Assembly: GCA_021399445.1 (NCBI GenBank)
Contig: JAJTUQ010000003.1
Coordinates: 1,178,001 to 1,242,000, forward strand
Direction: 5' to 3'
Length of the DNA: 64,000 nt
Source: Xylogone sp. PMI_703
Taxonomy: Eukaryota; Ascomycota; Leotiomycetes
Under the pieces are notes generated by a model. That model was not told where the DNA came from. It ran no database searches and worked only from the letters and a program-made list of their open reading frames with translations. Position numbers and translations under genes: made by a program. Every line of letters begins with the position of its first letter. Position 1 is the stretch's first letter. This document shows, piece after piece, positions 37,067 to 49,511 of this stretch.

Positions 37067-40000
37067 GAATGTCGACCACCTTTAAAGAGACGAGAGAGTG
37101 GAGTAAATAGAGTGAATTTTAGCTAGAAGGAACGACTCTGTAGCTTCCTGGGCCAAGATAAAGAATCCAGAAACTATAACTGGAGAATAGACGGTAAGGC
37201 GTGTTTGTGGTAAAATAATCACCCCCTCGTTACCGTTACCACATGGGAAAATATGAAGTGAATGCTTTGTCTGAAATGTCAGCGGTGGTTGATATACGCG
37301 TCTATAAGTATGGCATTGCCGATTTGCCGGGAGAAGATATATTCAGATATCTGTCTATATATACCTGGATACGGAAGCCAGTCACTACGCCACTATCTTG
37401 CTCCCATCCGTTGTCCGACGAGAGTGTTTTGACCGTGACTGCTTAGCTATGGGTTTCTCTAGCTATCTCTCCTTCTTTCGTACAATAAACGCCTGCTCCA
37501 AGAATCTCAACGCGGTATCACTCAGCCTCAGCCTCAAAATAGTACCCTCCCGATCTTCCCAACAAAGTATATGCCGATTCGCCCGTCCCGACATGACCAT
37601 AGCTTCACGCGACCAATACTATCCGATATCCGAATTATCAAAGCGCCGAGACTGGCACAATGATGTCAAACGGAGTTAAAGTACTAATTTATTCTTATCA
37701 AATCCCGATTAGGGACCTAGCAGAATATTTACAGATTTCTCTTCGGGGTTTAGTATTTCGATCAATAGGACACCGAGCTAATTGAGAGTTTTCCATTACT
37801 ATATTAGTATGAATAGCTCTTCAACAAATCAAATAGAACTATTCTTGTCTTATCTATGAGAAGGAGGTCTAGATTTGTAATCTCTAGCTTATTTCTTAAA
37901 TTTGATAAGTCAAGAGTACGAACCCCCTCTAAATAGATTCTCTAGTCTACGTTAGAAGCCTTCTATAAAACAAAGTCACCTCGGGAGCAGCTATGCTTGA
38001 GATTCAATCGTCAGACGGTCTCAATGAAACAGTCCGCTGTGGGAAGATTAAGCTCTATTAAGTGACCTTCAGACGTATTACCATTTCTATCTTCTAGCAA
38101 AAGTGTGCCAATTATGCTTTTCAACCCTATCTGGATGTCTGTGGCTTTTTCACGTTACCGTGGGAAATGCAACCCGTTGGTTTGCGATGAGATTAGGGGA
38201 CCAAACGATAAGAACTAGGCCCCTGGGAATCATCCGCGGTCAACTAATTGGATCAGCAACTGCAGAAGATCTAAACACTGACTTCCAGACCTCCGATCTT
38301 TCAAGGATGAAGGCTGCAGTACGTGGCAGCTACTGCACTATGGCCATCTGATAAGCACTTTAGCCCGAGTAAGCTAATTAGCACTTCGTATAACCCCGAC
38401 GACGCCCGAGGCAATAGTGGGCTCGGGAGGTGTGGTTCGGGGCATAACGCACGGTTAGTAAGGATGATGGCCACCATCCCAGCCCATAACCAGAAAGGGA
38501 AGTGAGGTATTGTTATATACATACCAAATTATATAACTTCACGGTCCTTACAGCCGTAGGCTTTCTGCTCCATCGCCTTACAGCGTTCACCGAAACGTAC
38601 AGGATCTCACTTCATGGGCTCCGGGTAGAGTTTCGGGTTGAAGTGATGACAAATGATGATCTCGTGCTGGTTCCAGGAATGTTAAAGTCGGTATTCGTGT
38701 TGTCTATATTAAAGTGCCACGGATACATTTTGCAAACAGCCTCCCCTGGGACATTAACAACATGACATTTGTCGAGCAAGAAACTAGAGTTATCTATAGC
38801 TGTTGTAGTCCTCCCTAGGAAAGGCCAGGGTATTCTTGTTAGCATAAACGTAGTATGAAAAATTAAATAAAGATAAAAGTATATCTTACGATTTGCGAGC
38901 AGAGAATCCGAATGAGCTTACGGAGGATGAAGGGGTATTTTTCTGATGTGAGTTGTGGTACTCCCTTTTGACTCTGGAGCAAGGACGTAGATAGAACGAA
39001 TTTTTTTGGATGGTTCATGGCTTCCTGATGCGATACAGCATGAGCTCGATGGAGCTCTTGTAGGATAGTTCCTATACCTGACCTCTAGGAGGACATATTG
39101 CAGAGGTCCTGTTTCTTCATATACAGTAGCCTTCCCTATCGTTCAACTGAATATTTTTAATGGCATATTTCAGTTGCATGTATGATAAATGCAATATCAA
39201 ACAAAGATACACCTACGGCAGACATACGTAGTATACTATCTAGTTAATGATATCGATCTTAATTATCAATATATTGAATTAGATGAACTATTTCAACCAG
39301 TAACAGTTGCGGCTTGATTGTTATTCATTATAGAGTTGTCGCCGTAAGTTATTGAACATGAACTGTAGTTCAAGCAGCTCAGCAATGCTATTGAAACACA
39401 AGGAGCTCCTGCTTGTTGGCTGCTTATATCCCCCTTATATATCGTTTCCACTGATGCCTTGAACAAGCTACGGTATCATTAAGAATATCAACGTGAGTCA
39501 CCAGGAGCACCATTACAAGAGTTGATTTGTAAGCATCAAATAAACTGACCGAACCTCATCGTAGTAGTTTACGAATTCGGAAAGATTGCGCGAGCTCTCT
39601 CTGTGTGATGCAAGGTCTGGGATGTAGAATTCGGACGACGAGCGGGATGAACAGTCGAAGGACGTCACGTACCGCAGATCCTAAAAATAACCTAGGACAC
39701 GTCTCTCATGGTTAATAGCAAGAAAAAGCTTATTGTGGCGGACTATCCGTCACCATCCATTGAAAGTTCAAGTTTACTCAGGGAAACTATCATCTTTTCA
39801 CTTACGCATTATGATCCCCAAAGAGTACCATTCCGTGCTGCACCTAGTTTTTTTGATTGCCATCGTCGTTGCCTATCTCTCTTTTCCTGCGAGCGTTGGC
39901 GTGGAGCGGCGCTGCGTCAAGGAAAAGGACGAGAAGGGGGAAGGTACAGTTAAAAAATGAAGTACTGTAGTTGAGACTCCTGCGAGTTCTCCTACTGCGG

Positions 40001-42681
40001 AATAATTCCCATGGCCACATTTTGTCAGACTGCGCCGGGTAGCAACGAGGAAAGCAGAATGGAGGTATGGCTCTTGGAGGATTCAACAATTCAGTGGGTG
40101 GCAGATTGTTATCTCTATGTACGCAAGTGGCTTCATGGGCATGGGATAGTACCGTATCAAGATAGAACGAGGTTAGATAGAGTTATGCAGTGGAGAGTAG
40201 GGTTTTTGAAGAACCAATCCTTGCAATGTAATAGACACGAGGATTGATTGTTAATTCCACCTTTCGTTTGGATAGAGAGCCTTGCCGTGCATGCGGCCAA
40301 GAGGTTCCAGTCATTTTCCTTCCATTGCAGACGATGTACCGTCGCGGAACTCATCTGTCTTTCTCTTCGTCTTCATCATGGAAGAGAAACGGTCATTTCT
40401 CGCGCTGATCGCACACATGGCGGATGGCCTGGGTTGTCCACGCTTCCCGCAATGCATTCGCCTTTCATTTGCCCACTCGGCAGATATGTGTTTATACTTG
40501 ATAAACCTGCATGTGCTGTGGCGAGCTGCTGCTGCTGTGCCAGGGTCAGAGCAGTAGAATTAGATTGCGAGGCATTGTGCAAATCTCCTTGATTACACCG
40601 TACTGTCGTGGCTCTGCAGTATGCTGTAACGCAGGCCAAGGGTAAAACCCACCGACAGGGACAAGGTTCGTGGGTCGCATTTCGTTCCCAATACAATAGG
40701 AGTTCCCTGATATTTTGGATTTACATAAAATTAGCTGTGATTACGCTATACCGTCGCAAGTCAAAAGCAGTACGGCGAAGCCGTTACTCTGCTGAAAAGC
40801 TATGTTGCTGATCCTGCTGGATTTGAAGTCTTGACTTGTGATGCAGGAGCCGCATCAATTGCTTCTTGTTGCTATCCCATACTGTGTAATCGGACCTTTG
40901 CTCCGCCAGATCGATAAAGCCACCGGGAGAAGAATTCACCATCAGCACCTGCCAAGAGCACATGCCAGCACCAATCGGTATCGTCCTCAATGCGACAATC
41001 GGACAATAAAAATGCACCACTTCAATTGCCTTAAACCCCTGGTAATCTAATCAATCATGGCGCAAATGTAATAATGATATTCCCACGGAGAGTGCCACAC
41101 CTCGCGACCACAATAACTGGTCCCGGCGAGCGAAGTGGTAGCCATAAAAAGCTTCCAGGCTTCCAGGCTCTTAAACACACGTAACTCCTCATATGCTCGG
41201 GGGACATTGGACGCAAGATCATAAACCTAGTGAGAACACGATGCTCGCTATAATTAGAGTGTGGTTGCTTTGTAATTTCTTCAGTTGACTTGAAATAATT
41301 GTTCTTGGGTCGCTGCGTTCCTGCGCCAATGTCTGGTGTCGGAAAGGATCAGTAGTGGCTTCAATTTTCAAACGGGCCATCTACGCCATAATATTTCCCA
41401 TAGCAAGCCATTAATCTGTTGGCGTTTTAGATTGATAGCATGTCTAAAGTATAGGTAAGTTGTGATAGTCAAAGGTGGGCTGGAGTAGCTTTGAGTAGCT
41501 GCCAAGGCTATGGCTTGTCTGTAATAGCCCGAGGGCGGATTGAAGTGACACACAGTAACATGCAACTGCACGGAAACAAATATACGACGCTGCTATGCTC
41601 TCCTTTCCAACCTGTTTCGCTCCGATACTCTGCAGATGGTGCCCGCAACGCAACGGTGTGGCGCCGATAACTCGCAGCGCCCATAGTGCAGTAAGAGGGC
41701 ACAAACAACCTGCCGCCCAACACGGGGCCCGAGGTCTCTCGCCCGTGGGTGACCTTCCTTCGCCACGCCTCCAGGCTGCAGGCTGCGGAAGATGAGGAGG
41801 TGGCCCATCTGCAGTGGGCCAATATCATCAGGAGCAGAGCTTAGCCATCAGATCTCGATTGCAGGGCGCGCTGTAGGGTTACAGCTGACGATCAGTGGGA
41901 GTGCCGTCCGCATACCAGTACTCCACCTCCTATTGGCCCCACCTGTGCCGTCTTGCTGAGCTCACACTCAAGGGACAACCCGGTGGTGGTACTAGATATG
42001 TTATATACAGAACCTGCACGAGTGAATCTGATTCAAGCCTCAGCCAAGCAGAGAGTGCAGCGCTGGTATGGTGCCCTCGGCCCGCACTCCGTGGGTTGCC
42101 CTATTTCACATGGGCAGAATGATTATACCACATCATTTCGCAATATGGCTCTGATCGGCGACTCCATGTCTGAGCACTAGAGACAATGAGTTGCTTATAC
42201 TAACCAGTCTGACACAATGTGGTAATAGGGTGTCATATCTAGTCGTAAAAATACGCGATCAGTCGCTATGGTAATAACATTGATTCGCCCTTGCCTTCCT
42301 CAGGCTGGTTCCCAGTAGTTGCTGCTCCTTCCTTATACTTCAACCTCCCGGGATAGAAACAGGGACTGGAACCAGGATTCAATTCCGAAGGTACGCTGAC
42401 ATCTAAACTGTACGTACTGTAACGCAGGAGGTCTGCTTATGGTAGAGAGATAAGTAGGCATATTCAACATAAAGCCAGGCCAAGATAATGAAACAAATGC
42501 AAGGTAGACAAAAGCGAACAGTGGCTTTTGCCCCCAAGCCAGGGTTAAGTATTGAATAAGTGAAAGAGAGTGCTATACGATTGCACCTAGGCATTCGTTA
42601 CATCATATTAGTATCGTGTGCTGTCGCTCTCGACCGGACCCCACTGTCTGACTTTCAAAGTAATTCCGGCGGCAAGTCATA
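37067..42681. other. 5.6-kb gene-poor interval inside the polyketide cluster
   Basis: Short frames on both strands (37.2-37.7, 38.1-38.8, 39.7-42.2 kb) have no family signature and I could not splice them into anything. The minus ATG frame 38845-38612 (77 codons) is the tidiest but unrecognised. A TATATATA string at 37356-37363 lies 290 bp above the PKS start and could serve it. No AflR-type TCG(N5)CGR site was found next to the PKS start. Confidence 0.5.
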
Positions 42682-43950
42682 ATGGGTTTACCTACTGTCA
42701 TCGCCGAAAATCATAAGCCCGTAGCGCAGACAACGCCCAAGATCCGAGATAGCTGCCAAGCCTGCGCATCGTCCAAAGTCAGATGTACCAAGGAGAAGCC
42801 AACATGTTCGCGGTGTGCAAGACGGGGATTTGCATGTAAATATCTGGTCACCAAGCGTCCAGGACGGAAGCGCAACTCCAGCGACAACGCCAGGGGAGAC
42901 TTGTCGGAAGTACAAAAGCTATGGCCCAACCACTCAGATCCCAGTCCAAACTATCAGAGACCAGGAAGCGCAGCTGGAATTGATAGTCACTCGATCTCGG
43001 ACACCTACTCTGACGTTTTGACACCGAGCCTGGCTTCTACACTTCCAGAAATCAGTAGCGAATTCGATAAATTTGGTGACGCTTTTACAGAATCGTTTGA
43101 TCTGGGTACGCCTGAGACTATCAACTTCACCGAAGAATGCAATGATATTGAAAGGCTTCTTATGCTGGATACTATTGATTATGGAATTGATTCGGCCATG
43201 TTGTCACTCGACTACCAGTCTATGTCCCAGGCATCATTTTCTTTCCCTAATGTCGAACCACTATTAGCTGGTCACGCCAGTGTAACCAGTATCATGGATT
43301 CAATCTGTAACTCAACCTGCAATTGTCTGACGGTAGCACTTGAATTGCTGAGGCTTTCTTCGAGCACACCGACCGTTTGTAGCCTGACAAATAGCCCTGG
43401 AAATGGGACAGCGAAGCCAAACACCAGTCATAATAGCACTTGCTCAGCCCCAGGAGTTATCACGGAGAATAAGGAGACTATTGAAGCTATCAGCAACGTA
43501 TTACAGTGTACATGCGCAGAAGATGCTTATATATTGATTATTATGTCGATGATCGTCTTCAAGATTCTTGGCAAGTATGCTGCAGCAGTAGCACAGAAGC
43601 CAACAGGGGAGTTGACCGAGAAGCACGACCTACCCAGCAAGAACCCCTCCCTGCTGAGTCATTGCTACCCCTATGAGCAGGAGAACCAGCGCAAAAACGC
43701 TCAGCTGATCCTCAGTGAGCTCCATTACGTGCAGCGGTTTGTAAAGCAGCTATCACCGAAACTCAAAGCTCGGGGCATAGGTGGAAGTATGTTCGGTGCA
43801 AAAGATGTAGCAGGTTGCAACATGACATCCGACACCGAAACAACGACAGTTGCAGTTTCAGCTACCACTCTGGACCAAATAGAAATAGATTTACGCCGAT
43901 GTCTCAATTCTCTATCATCAGGCATTATCAGTATGCTACGAAAGAGCTAA
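42682..43950 (+). CDS. AflR-like Zn2Cys6 transcription factor (copy 1)
   Basis: Single exon, 422 aa. The Zn2Cys6 cluster uses Cys 25, 28, 35, 42, 45 and 52 ('CQACASSKVRCTKEKPTCSRCARRGFAC') followed by a basic linker ('TKRPGRKRNS'). The middle is Ser/Thr/Asp-rich. The C-terminal part carries the AflR-family block 'CTCAEDAYILIIMSMIVFKILGKYAAAV' and a late helical 'AQLILSELHYVQRFVKQLS'. AflR-type regulators are nuclear and switch on polyketide clusters; several atrochrysone/emodin-type clusters carry one. It sits between the PKS and the thioesterase, on the strand opposite the PKS. The second copy is 5.6 kb away and shares both conserved ends. Intact, no intron needed. Confidence 0.93.
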   Translation: MGLPTVIAENHKPVAQTTPKIRDSCQACASSKVRCTKEKPTCSRCARRGFACKYLVTKRPGRKRNSSDNARGDLSEVQKLWPNHSDPSPNYQRPGSAAGIDSHSISDTYSDVLTPSLASTLPEISSEFDKFGDAFTESFDLGTPETINFTEECNDIERLLMLDTIDYGIDSAMLSLDYQSMSQASFSFPNVEPLLAGHASVTSIMDSICNSTCNCLTVALELLRLSSSTPTVCSLTNSPGNGTAKPNTSHNSTCSAPGVITENKETIEAISNVLQCTCAEDAYILIIMSMIVFKILGKYAAAVAQKPTGELTEKHDLPSKNPSLLSHCYPYEQENQRKNAQLILSELHYVQRFVKQLSPKLKARGIGGSMFGAKDVAGCNMTSDTETTTVAVSATTLDQIEIDLRRCLNSLSSGIISMLRKS

Positions 43951-46242
43951 ATAAACGACATCAGTTCCCCGTTTAGACGTCGGAATATAGACGGATTTCC
44001 TAATGTCAAAGCTATGTTATATAGACTCTGAACATTCAGTGCAAAGCTCCGATTTACAGCACGGGCGATGAAGGAAAGAAGGGTGTGGCCTAAACCGGAA
44101 AAAAGAGCCGTCATTATCTACCAACCACTCAGGATTGTTATGCTATTTTTTGTTGGTTAGTGGCATTTCTTGGCGCTATGAGAGGGAAAAACTAGGGCTC
44201 CTAGAACAGCCTAAGGGCGAGCCCTGTGATATTACAGGGCATATCATCACCAGCTTTGCCGGTAAAATAAAGCCCGGCTGATGGTGTAGGTGTTGAAGTG
44301 GCACACCCTGGAGACATTTCAATCGAGAGCCTGAATTTGGATAAGTTTGGGCTTCGGCAGGTTCTTGGGAGTATCAAGAGAGGCTTCCAATATATGATAG
44401 TAAAGCAATGTTCCCTATATATTAAATCATTGTTACAGCCCAGCGAAACCTCACTTACGCTATACTGGATGTGGTGCCGGGGATGTATTGATTTTTTAGC
44501 TCAGAGTGAGATGATTTTAGTGTTCCATAGAAAAGTCACACGTTATCGTATTATAGAAGCTTTTCCAACTCTCGTGAATTATATCAACGCCGATAATCTT
44601 TGGCTCTCTATCACATAGGCATTTTAGCCTCTAGTTGTATTTCTCTAAGCGTACATACAAGTGAGATAGACACTCGCACGAAAGCGGGTATTCTCAAGTG
44701 TTTCGCGTGATATCTCAAACGAGTCGATATGGTATATAGAAAATTGTAGGTGAATCTGAGTTTCTTGATCAGTCTAATGTAAGAGGAGTTACGGGCGTCC
44801 TTATATACGGTGATGAGACAGAGGGTGAGACGGCGGGCATCCTCGAAAAGCGAGGAGCTAAACTACTATCATTCCGATGATGAAGGCTCTCCAATGAGGG
44901 GCTGCATGTATGGCTGCATGACTCTAGTGTCTGCATATTGTACAGCAATATCTACACTGGGGACCCAATCCTACAGGTTCCATTTAGTTTTCAGGCTCTA
45001 GTATATGCTGAGTGCTGAGACCTTGATCCTAAGGATGCCCTATATGCCCTCAAGATCCCGAGAAATATAGGCCGATAAGGTCCACTGTTATTGTAGGACG
45101 AGTATACTGGATATTTCATTAGGTATTAATATACTAGTGCTTCCATCCATGCCTGGTCTTTCTTCACTCCGTGATACAAGATCCTCTCACAATCTGCATA
45201 AATTTTAACTCTAAGTCACCCTTGTTAGCCATCCATTTGACAGCAGGGACTCGGCCAGAGTGCTACAATGCTCCCTAGATTCCCTTCCACACTTAACTTT
45301 GCTCAACAGCTAGAGTTTAGCGACGTAACAAACGTAGAATATAGAGGAGAGGGCTCTAATGGAGCACGAACTGAACTTCGGCCTCTCTACAATGCCACAA
45401 AATAGAGCCCCTATAGCTAAAATTATCCATAAGTTCACCCACAGCTCCTGAAGCCTAGCCTAAACACGATCATCTGACCACCCCCCTGATAACGCCACGA
45501 GTTCATGGTGTATGGATCCCTACACCTACCATTATTCCCCGATCCACTTGTCCACGATGCTTGTAACCAGGGCTAGTCCATCTTTGTCCAGTAATACAAA
45601 TATTTACATAGCTATACTGAGAAGGATAATCTACTTTACTGGAATTGGGAAAAATAATAATAATTATCAAATGGTTTACACAGATCGATATAATCGTCAG
45701 AATCTCACGAAACCGTTTTGATGTAAACTAAGAACTCATAGCTTAAAGGAATGATCATCAAGGGACTATTGAAATTCACTCCGGTATGTTGTGATGTTCT
45801 TCTACAGTCGGTGGTACTGCCAGACACCTATTCTCGGTGAGATACCTCGGGGCTTTGACATATCTCTTTCTTCCATATGAAGGACCCACGCTGGGATATT
45901 TCGGGCAAAAAAGTGCCTCGCACGTCGTTACTATGGTACTCAATCTCGGAGTAGGATCCTCCATGATCTAAACAGATCATTGCCTTGCTTGCACCGATTA
46001 CCCCGAAGAATCCGCATTACACTCCCGAATGTGTCGCTCTTGAGCTAGTGCTTCATCGAGCTGATTAAATGGGATTATCTTTTTCTCTCATCTTCAACAG
46101 AATACTTCTTTGTCTTCTCTATCAATTCAATTGTCTTTAGATAGGTACTGATTTAGAACATTGTCTGTAAGGAATTGTTGTATGTGTCAGGCAGGTGATG
46201 AGATAAGCCTAATATAGGATCAATTACAAGACGGTAGTGATC
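43951..46242. other. 2.3-kb interval with no supported gene
   Basis: Contains a 20-bp palindrome-like hairpin (44221-44240) and several unremarkable frames. The frame at 44298-44618 starts with GTG and has no domain. Confidence 0.55.
44221..44240. repeat. 7-bp perfect inverted repeat with 6-nt loop
   Basis: Arms gccctgt (44221-44227) and acagggc (44234-44240) flank gatatt. Located 270 bp after the stop of the first AflR-like gene. The function is unknown; it could be a hairpin in the 3' region or a binding palindrome. Confidence 0.6.
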
Positions 46243-47244
46243 ATGCAAGAAGAAAAAGGGGGCTACCGACAAATCAATAAATCGTTGAACATTTGCGTGT
46301 TCGAAGAGTACCTTAAGGGTCAAAGAGCACAACTACCCTACATAGCAGATGTTGAACAGCTTACCCCCAGAGTACTTCGTGTACTAGGTCAGAACGCTGG
46401 GAAGGTAAACGGGTCTTTCTGTCTGACAACCAAGACCTTAGTTAGAAGTACTACTAACCTATCTACATAGTTTACTCTCCAAGGAACCAACACCTATATT
46501 GTTGGGACCGGTCATGATCGTATCGTTGTCGATACATCCGGTGGCGAACCAGAGTGGGCTGAACTAATTGCGTCCACTGTCGAGTCGGAAGGGATCAGGC
46601 TGTCACACGTGCTCCTAACGCACTGGCACGGCGACCATACTGGAGGTGTTCCCGATCTTGTACGCCTGTATCCATACCTCAAGGAGTCTATCTACAAGAA
46701 TGAACCAGAAAAAGACCAGCAGAACATTATAGAAGGGCAGATCTTTCAGGTCGAAGGCGCAACCGTTCGTGCTATACATGTGCCCGGACACTCTACAGAT
46801 CACATGTGTTTCATCCTTGAAGAAGAGAAAGCTATGTTCACTGGTGATAATATACTTGGTCATGGGACTAGCGCGGTTGAAGATCTGGGTACTTTCATGG
46901 ATAGCCTGGAGAAGATGCAAGACCAGAATTGCATGATCGGTTATTCTGCCCATGGTGTCACGATCGACGACTTGCCAGCCAAAATTTCAGGGGAACTGAA
47001 CCAGAAGTTGCGACGCGAGAAACAAGTCATGCAAGCACTTAGTCAGGCCCGCAGACGCGGTGAGAAAAGTATGACGGTTAAGGATACTGTCACTGATATC
47101 TACGGCACAGCTTTGGATGAGGCTGCGAGGACACTCGCTTTAGAGCCATTTATCGATGAGGTTCTTCGTAAGCTAGCTGGCGATGGTAGAGTGGCTTTTC
47201 AAGTGAGAGGTGGTAAAAAGAAGTGGTACTCGTTGGAACTTTAA
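46243..47244 (+). CDS. Metallo-beta-lactamase-fold thioesterase, atrochrysone carboxyl ACP thioesterase type, 2 exons
   Basis: Exons 46243-46404 and 46471-47244 give 311 aa. N-terminus 'GGYRQINKSLNICVFEEYLKGQ...LPYIADVEQLTPRVLRVLGQNAGK', then across the 66-nt intron 'FTLQGTNTYIVGTG'. The zinc motif H-x-H-x-D-H is at residues about 105-110 ('THWHGDHTGG'), followed by 'VPGHSTDHMCF' and 'FTGDNILGHGT'. The C-terminal winged-helix-like domain is 'FIDEVLRKLAGDGRVAFQVR'. This family releases the polyketide acid from TE-less non-reducing synthases (established for ACAS/ACTE and MdpG/MdpF). Start chosen at the ATG (46243); a GTG six bases earlier is in frame but unlikely. It is 9.2 kb from the PKS, farther than in the compact clusters I know. 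Confidence 0.95.
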
Positions 47245-49511
47245 CTCCAGTCTTATATTCAAGTTTTTTCGGCCTTCTTTTGATAATGTTTGGATTTTGG
47301 ATGGGACTACACTCTGACAATTGCTAGATCTTGAACTCTCCTCACTTGGTGCACAGTATATGTTGATATGCTGACTGGGTATGACGAGATTATGTTGTTG
47401 AGCAACTGAGCCCTGGCACGCAATCACTCATTTGCCATCATTGACAGCCGTAGCATTATCGCTTCAAAAGCCAGGGCCAGAGTGTCTCTCACAATAGACT
47501 CAGACGGCTTTGTGATTCCACACACTAAGTCATGCCAGAACGATTAACTCCACTGAGAGCCTTAGGAGACATCCAAGTGCAAAAATCCCGAGAGTATAGA
47601 TCACCCGATGGATATATTCAAGCCTGCATGGCTAAGATAATAGAGCCAATTGAATCAGTAGCCACTTGAACTTATACGTTTGCATAAATAAATCTATACC
47701 CGCCGATTGGGGATAATATTATGATAAATCAAGCGCGAGTAGCCAAATATCCCGATTTCTGACGATCAGAATTCCCCCGATACCTCGGACTGATACGGGT
47801 AAGCGTAAAGTAAGCAACAAGCCTCCGTGCTGAGTGCAAAATTCCCTTTTCCTTTTGACAAGCTTCTGAGAAATAATGCTCACCCCTTCAGCTGTTTGTA
47901 CGGTTCGATCGGATGGCGCAATATATGCTACCTTGCACGTTTCCTATGCCTGGACAATCATATCGGTCAGAAGCTTGAAGAAGATGTCTGAGATACTTTG
48001 GGCCGGGAGCAAAAAGGCCTGGATCACGGCGCTCGATCTGATAAGCTGGGATACACTGCTTCCAGTTATCTGTTATCTCACTGCCAAGGTGAAAGGGGGC
48101 AGGTGGAGGATGGAAGCTGTGTACCCAGGCTACATTTTGCCCTGGCGCATTACAGCCCTCCCTGATATCAACCCCCTTGTCTTCCCTTTTATTTTCCCCC
48201 ATCTCAGTTTACCTGCATTGATGGCGTAATTACTAGTGACGAGCAAAGAAGAATAAATCGAGTGGCTGTTTTAGGCCGAATAGAACCATAACGCCCCGTT
48301 GAGTGGAGCTCAAATGGCCAGGAATACCACTGCAACCTTATCAGAACCCCTGACACTATAAAACGCTTAACCTTTTCCGTTAGGTTCCAGACCCAAACTA
48401 CATATCTCCTCTAGACAGGGTGGGGGGCTAACATCAGTGATGCTTTTCTTGCTCTCCCAGTTGGTCGATTGACTAAACTAAGAGGCACTTTTCACTCTTT
48501 TTCCCACGTAGCAACATGATTGCCCGCGGTCCCTTCCTTTGCACAATGGGACTGTCTTGGGTTTACTTTAGTACACATTCAACTTCGAGTTGTCAAGAGT
48601 ACCCTCCACAAGCTTCCCGGTCTTCATAAACGTGATTACGCATACCGGTAATATCAGATATCCAGCCAAGTCAGGGCTTGCAAAGCTAACTGTTGGCTTG
48701 CGTACTGTCTTTTTGGCTCCTTCCTCCATACTGGTAATGGTATCTCTCACTCTTCTCAGGTCGCTATCTCTGATCTTGCAATTATGGCTGCTTTCATTCA
48801 AATTAAGTGGTGCTGTTCCATTTTATGGTATTGTAATATTTTACAAAGCCAAGAAGGCATTTCAAGTACAAAAAATGTAACCAGCAGGTAATCATAAACT
48901 TTTTGGTAGTATTAAGGAAATGTAAATGACTCCAATTACCAGCAGATAGATTTAATACAAAAATGCTGTACTAATAATCAACAAGATAAAATCTCTCAAT
49001 ATATCACAATAGAACTAGTATATAGCACGCAAATTTAACTACTGATGTGATTCTTGATTTAAAGGTGGTTCAATAGATATTGCCTCAAGCAGTACTCTAG
49101 GTTCGTAGGCTCTCAACACGAATAGTTAGGGAGTCTCGAGGGTCAGAGGAACGGTACATCATATTTATGGTAATAGTGTATGATTATTGTCAGCTTGGAT
49201 AGGTTGTAAGTACGTTTTTAGCAGATTGAGGTAGTACTGCCTACTCCTGAATATTTAAAAACCTCCAAGGGTTCAAATAGAGCTGGAGTCCCAACTCGGC
49301 AGTTGCTTGTGGCCATGCTTCAAATACTTGAACAAATACGTTCAGCGAATTTCCGCACTCACTATCCACTAATCTATATACAACAAGTCCATAAATTCGT
49401 CACTTTATGTCGAAAGAAGTAATCCCTCGTTCCAGCGGAATGAGCTTAGCTTGAACTCACTGAAACCTCCAATATACTCAACGCCGTCTAATATAGCCAT
49501 CTAATCTAATC
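47245..49511. other. 2.3-kb interval with no supported gene
   Basis: The ATG frame 47876-48229 (+, 117 codons) and the minus frame 48568-48801 lack recognisable domains, and neither can be extended by splicing. They could be decayed sequence or chance. Confidence 0.5.

Noticed and set aside
37067..37400. AflR-type TCG(N5)CGR operator above the PKS
   Set aside because: Candidate strings have the wrong spacing (four bases); also not found directly above the first AflR-like gene or the thioesterase.
47876..48229. 117-codon ATG frame between thioesterase and second regulator
   Set aside because: No recognisable domain, signal peptide or splice extension; left as unassigned.
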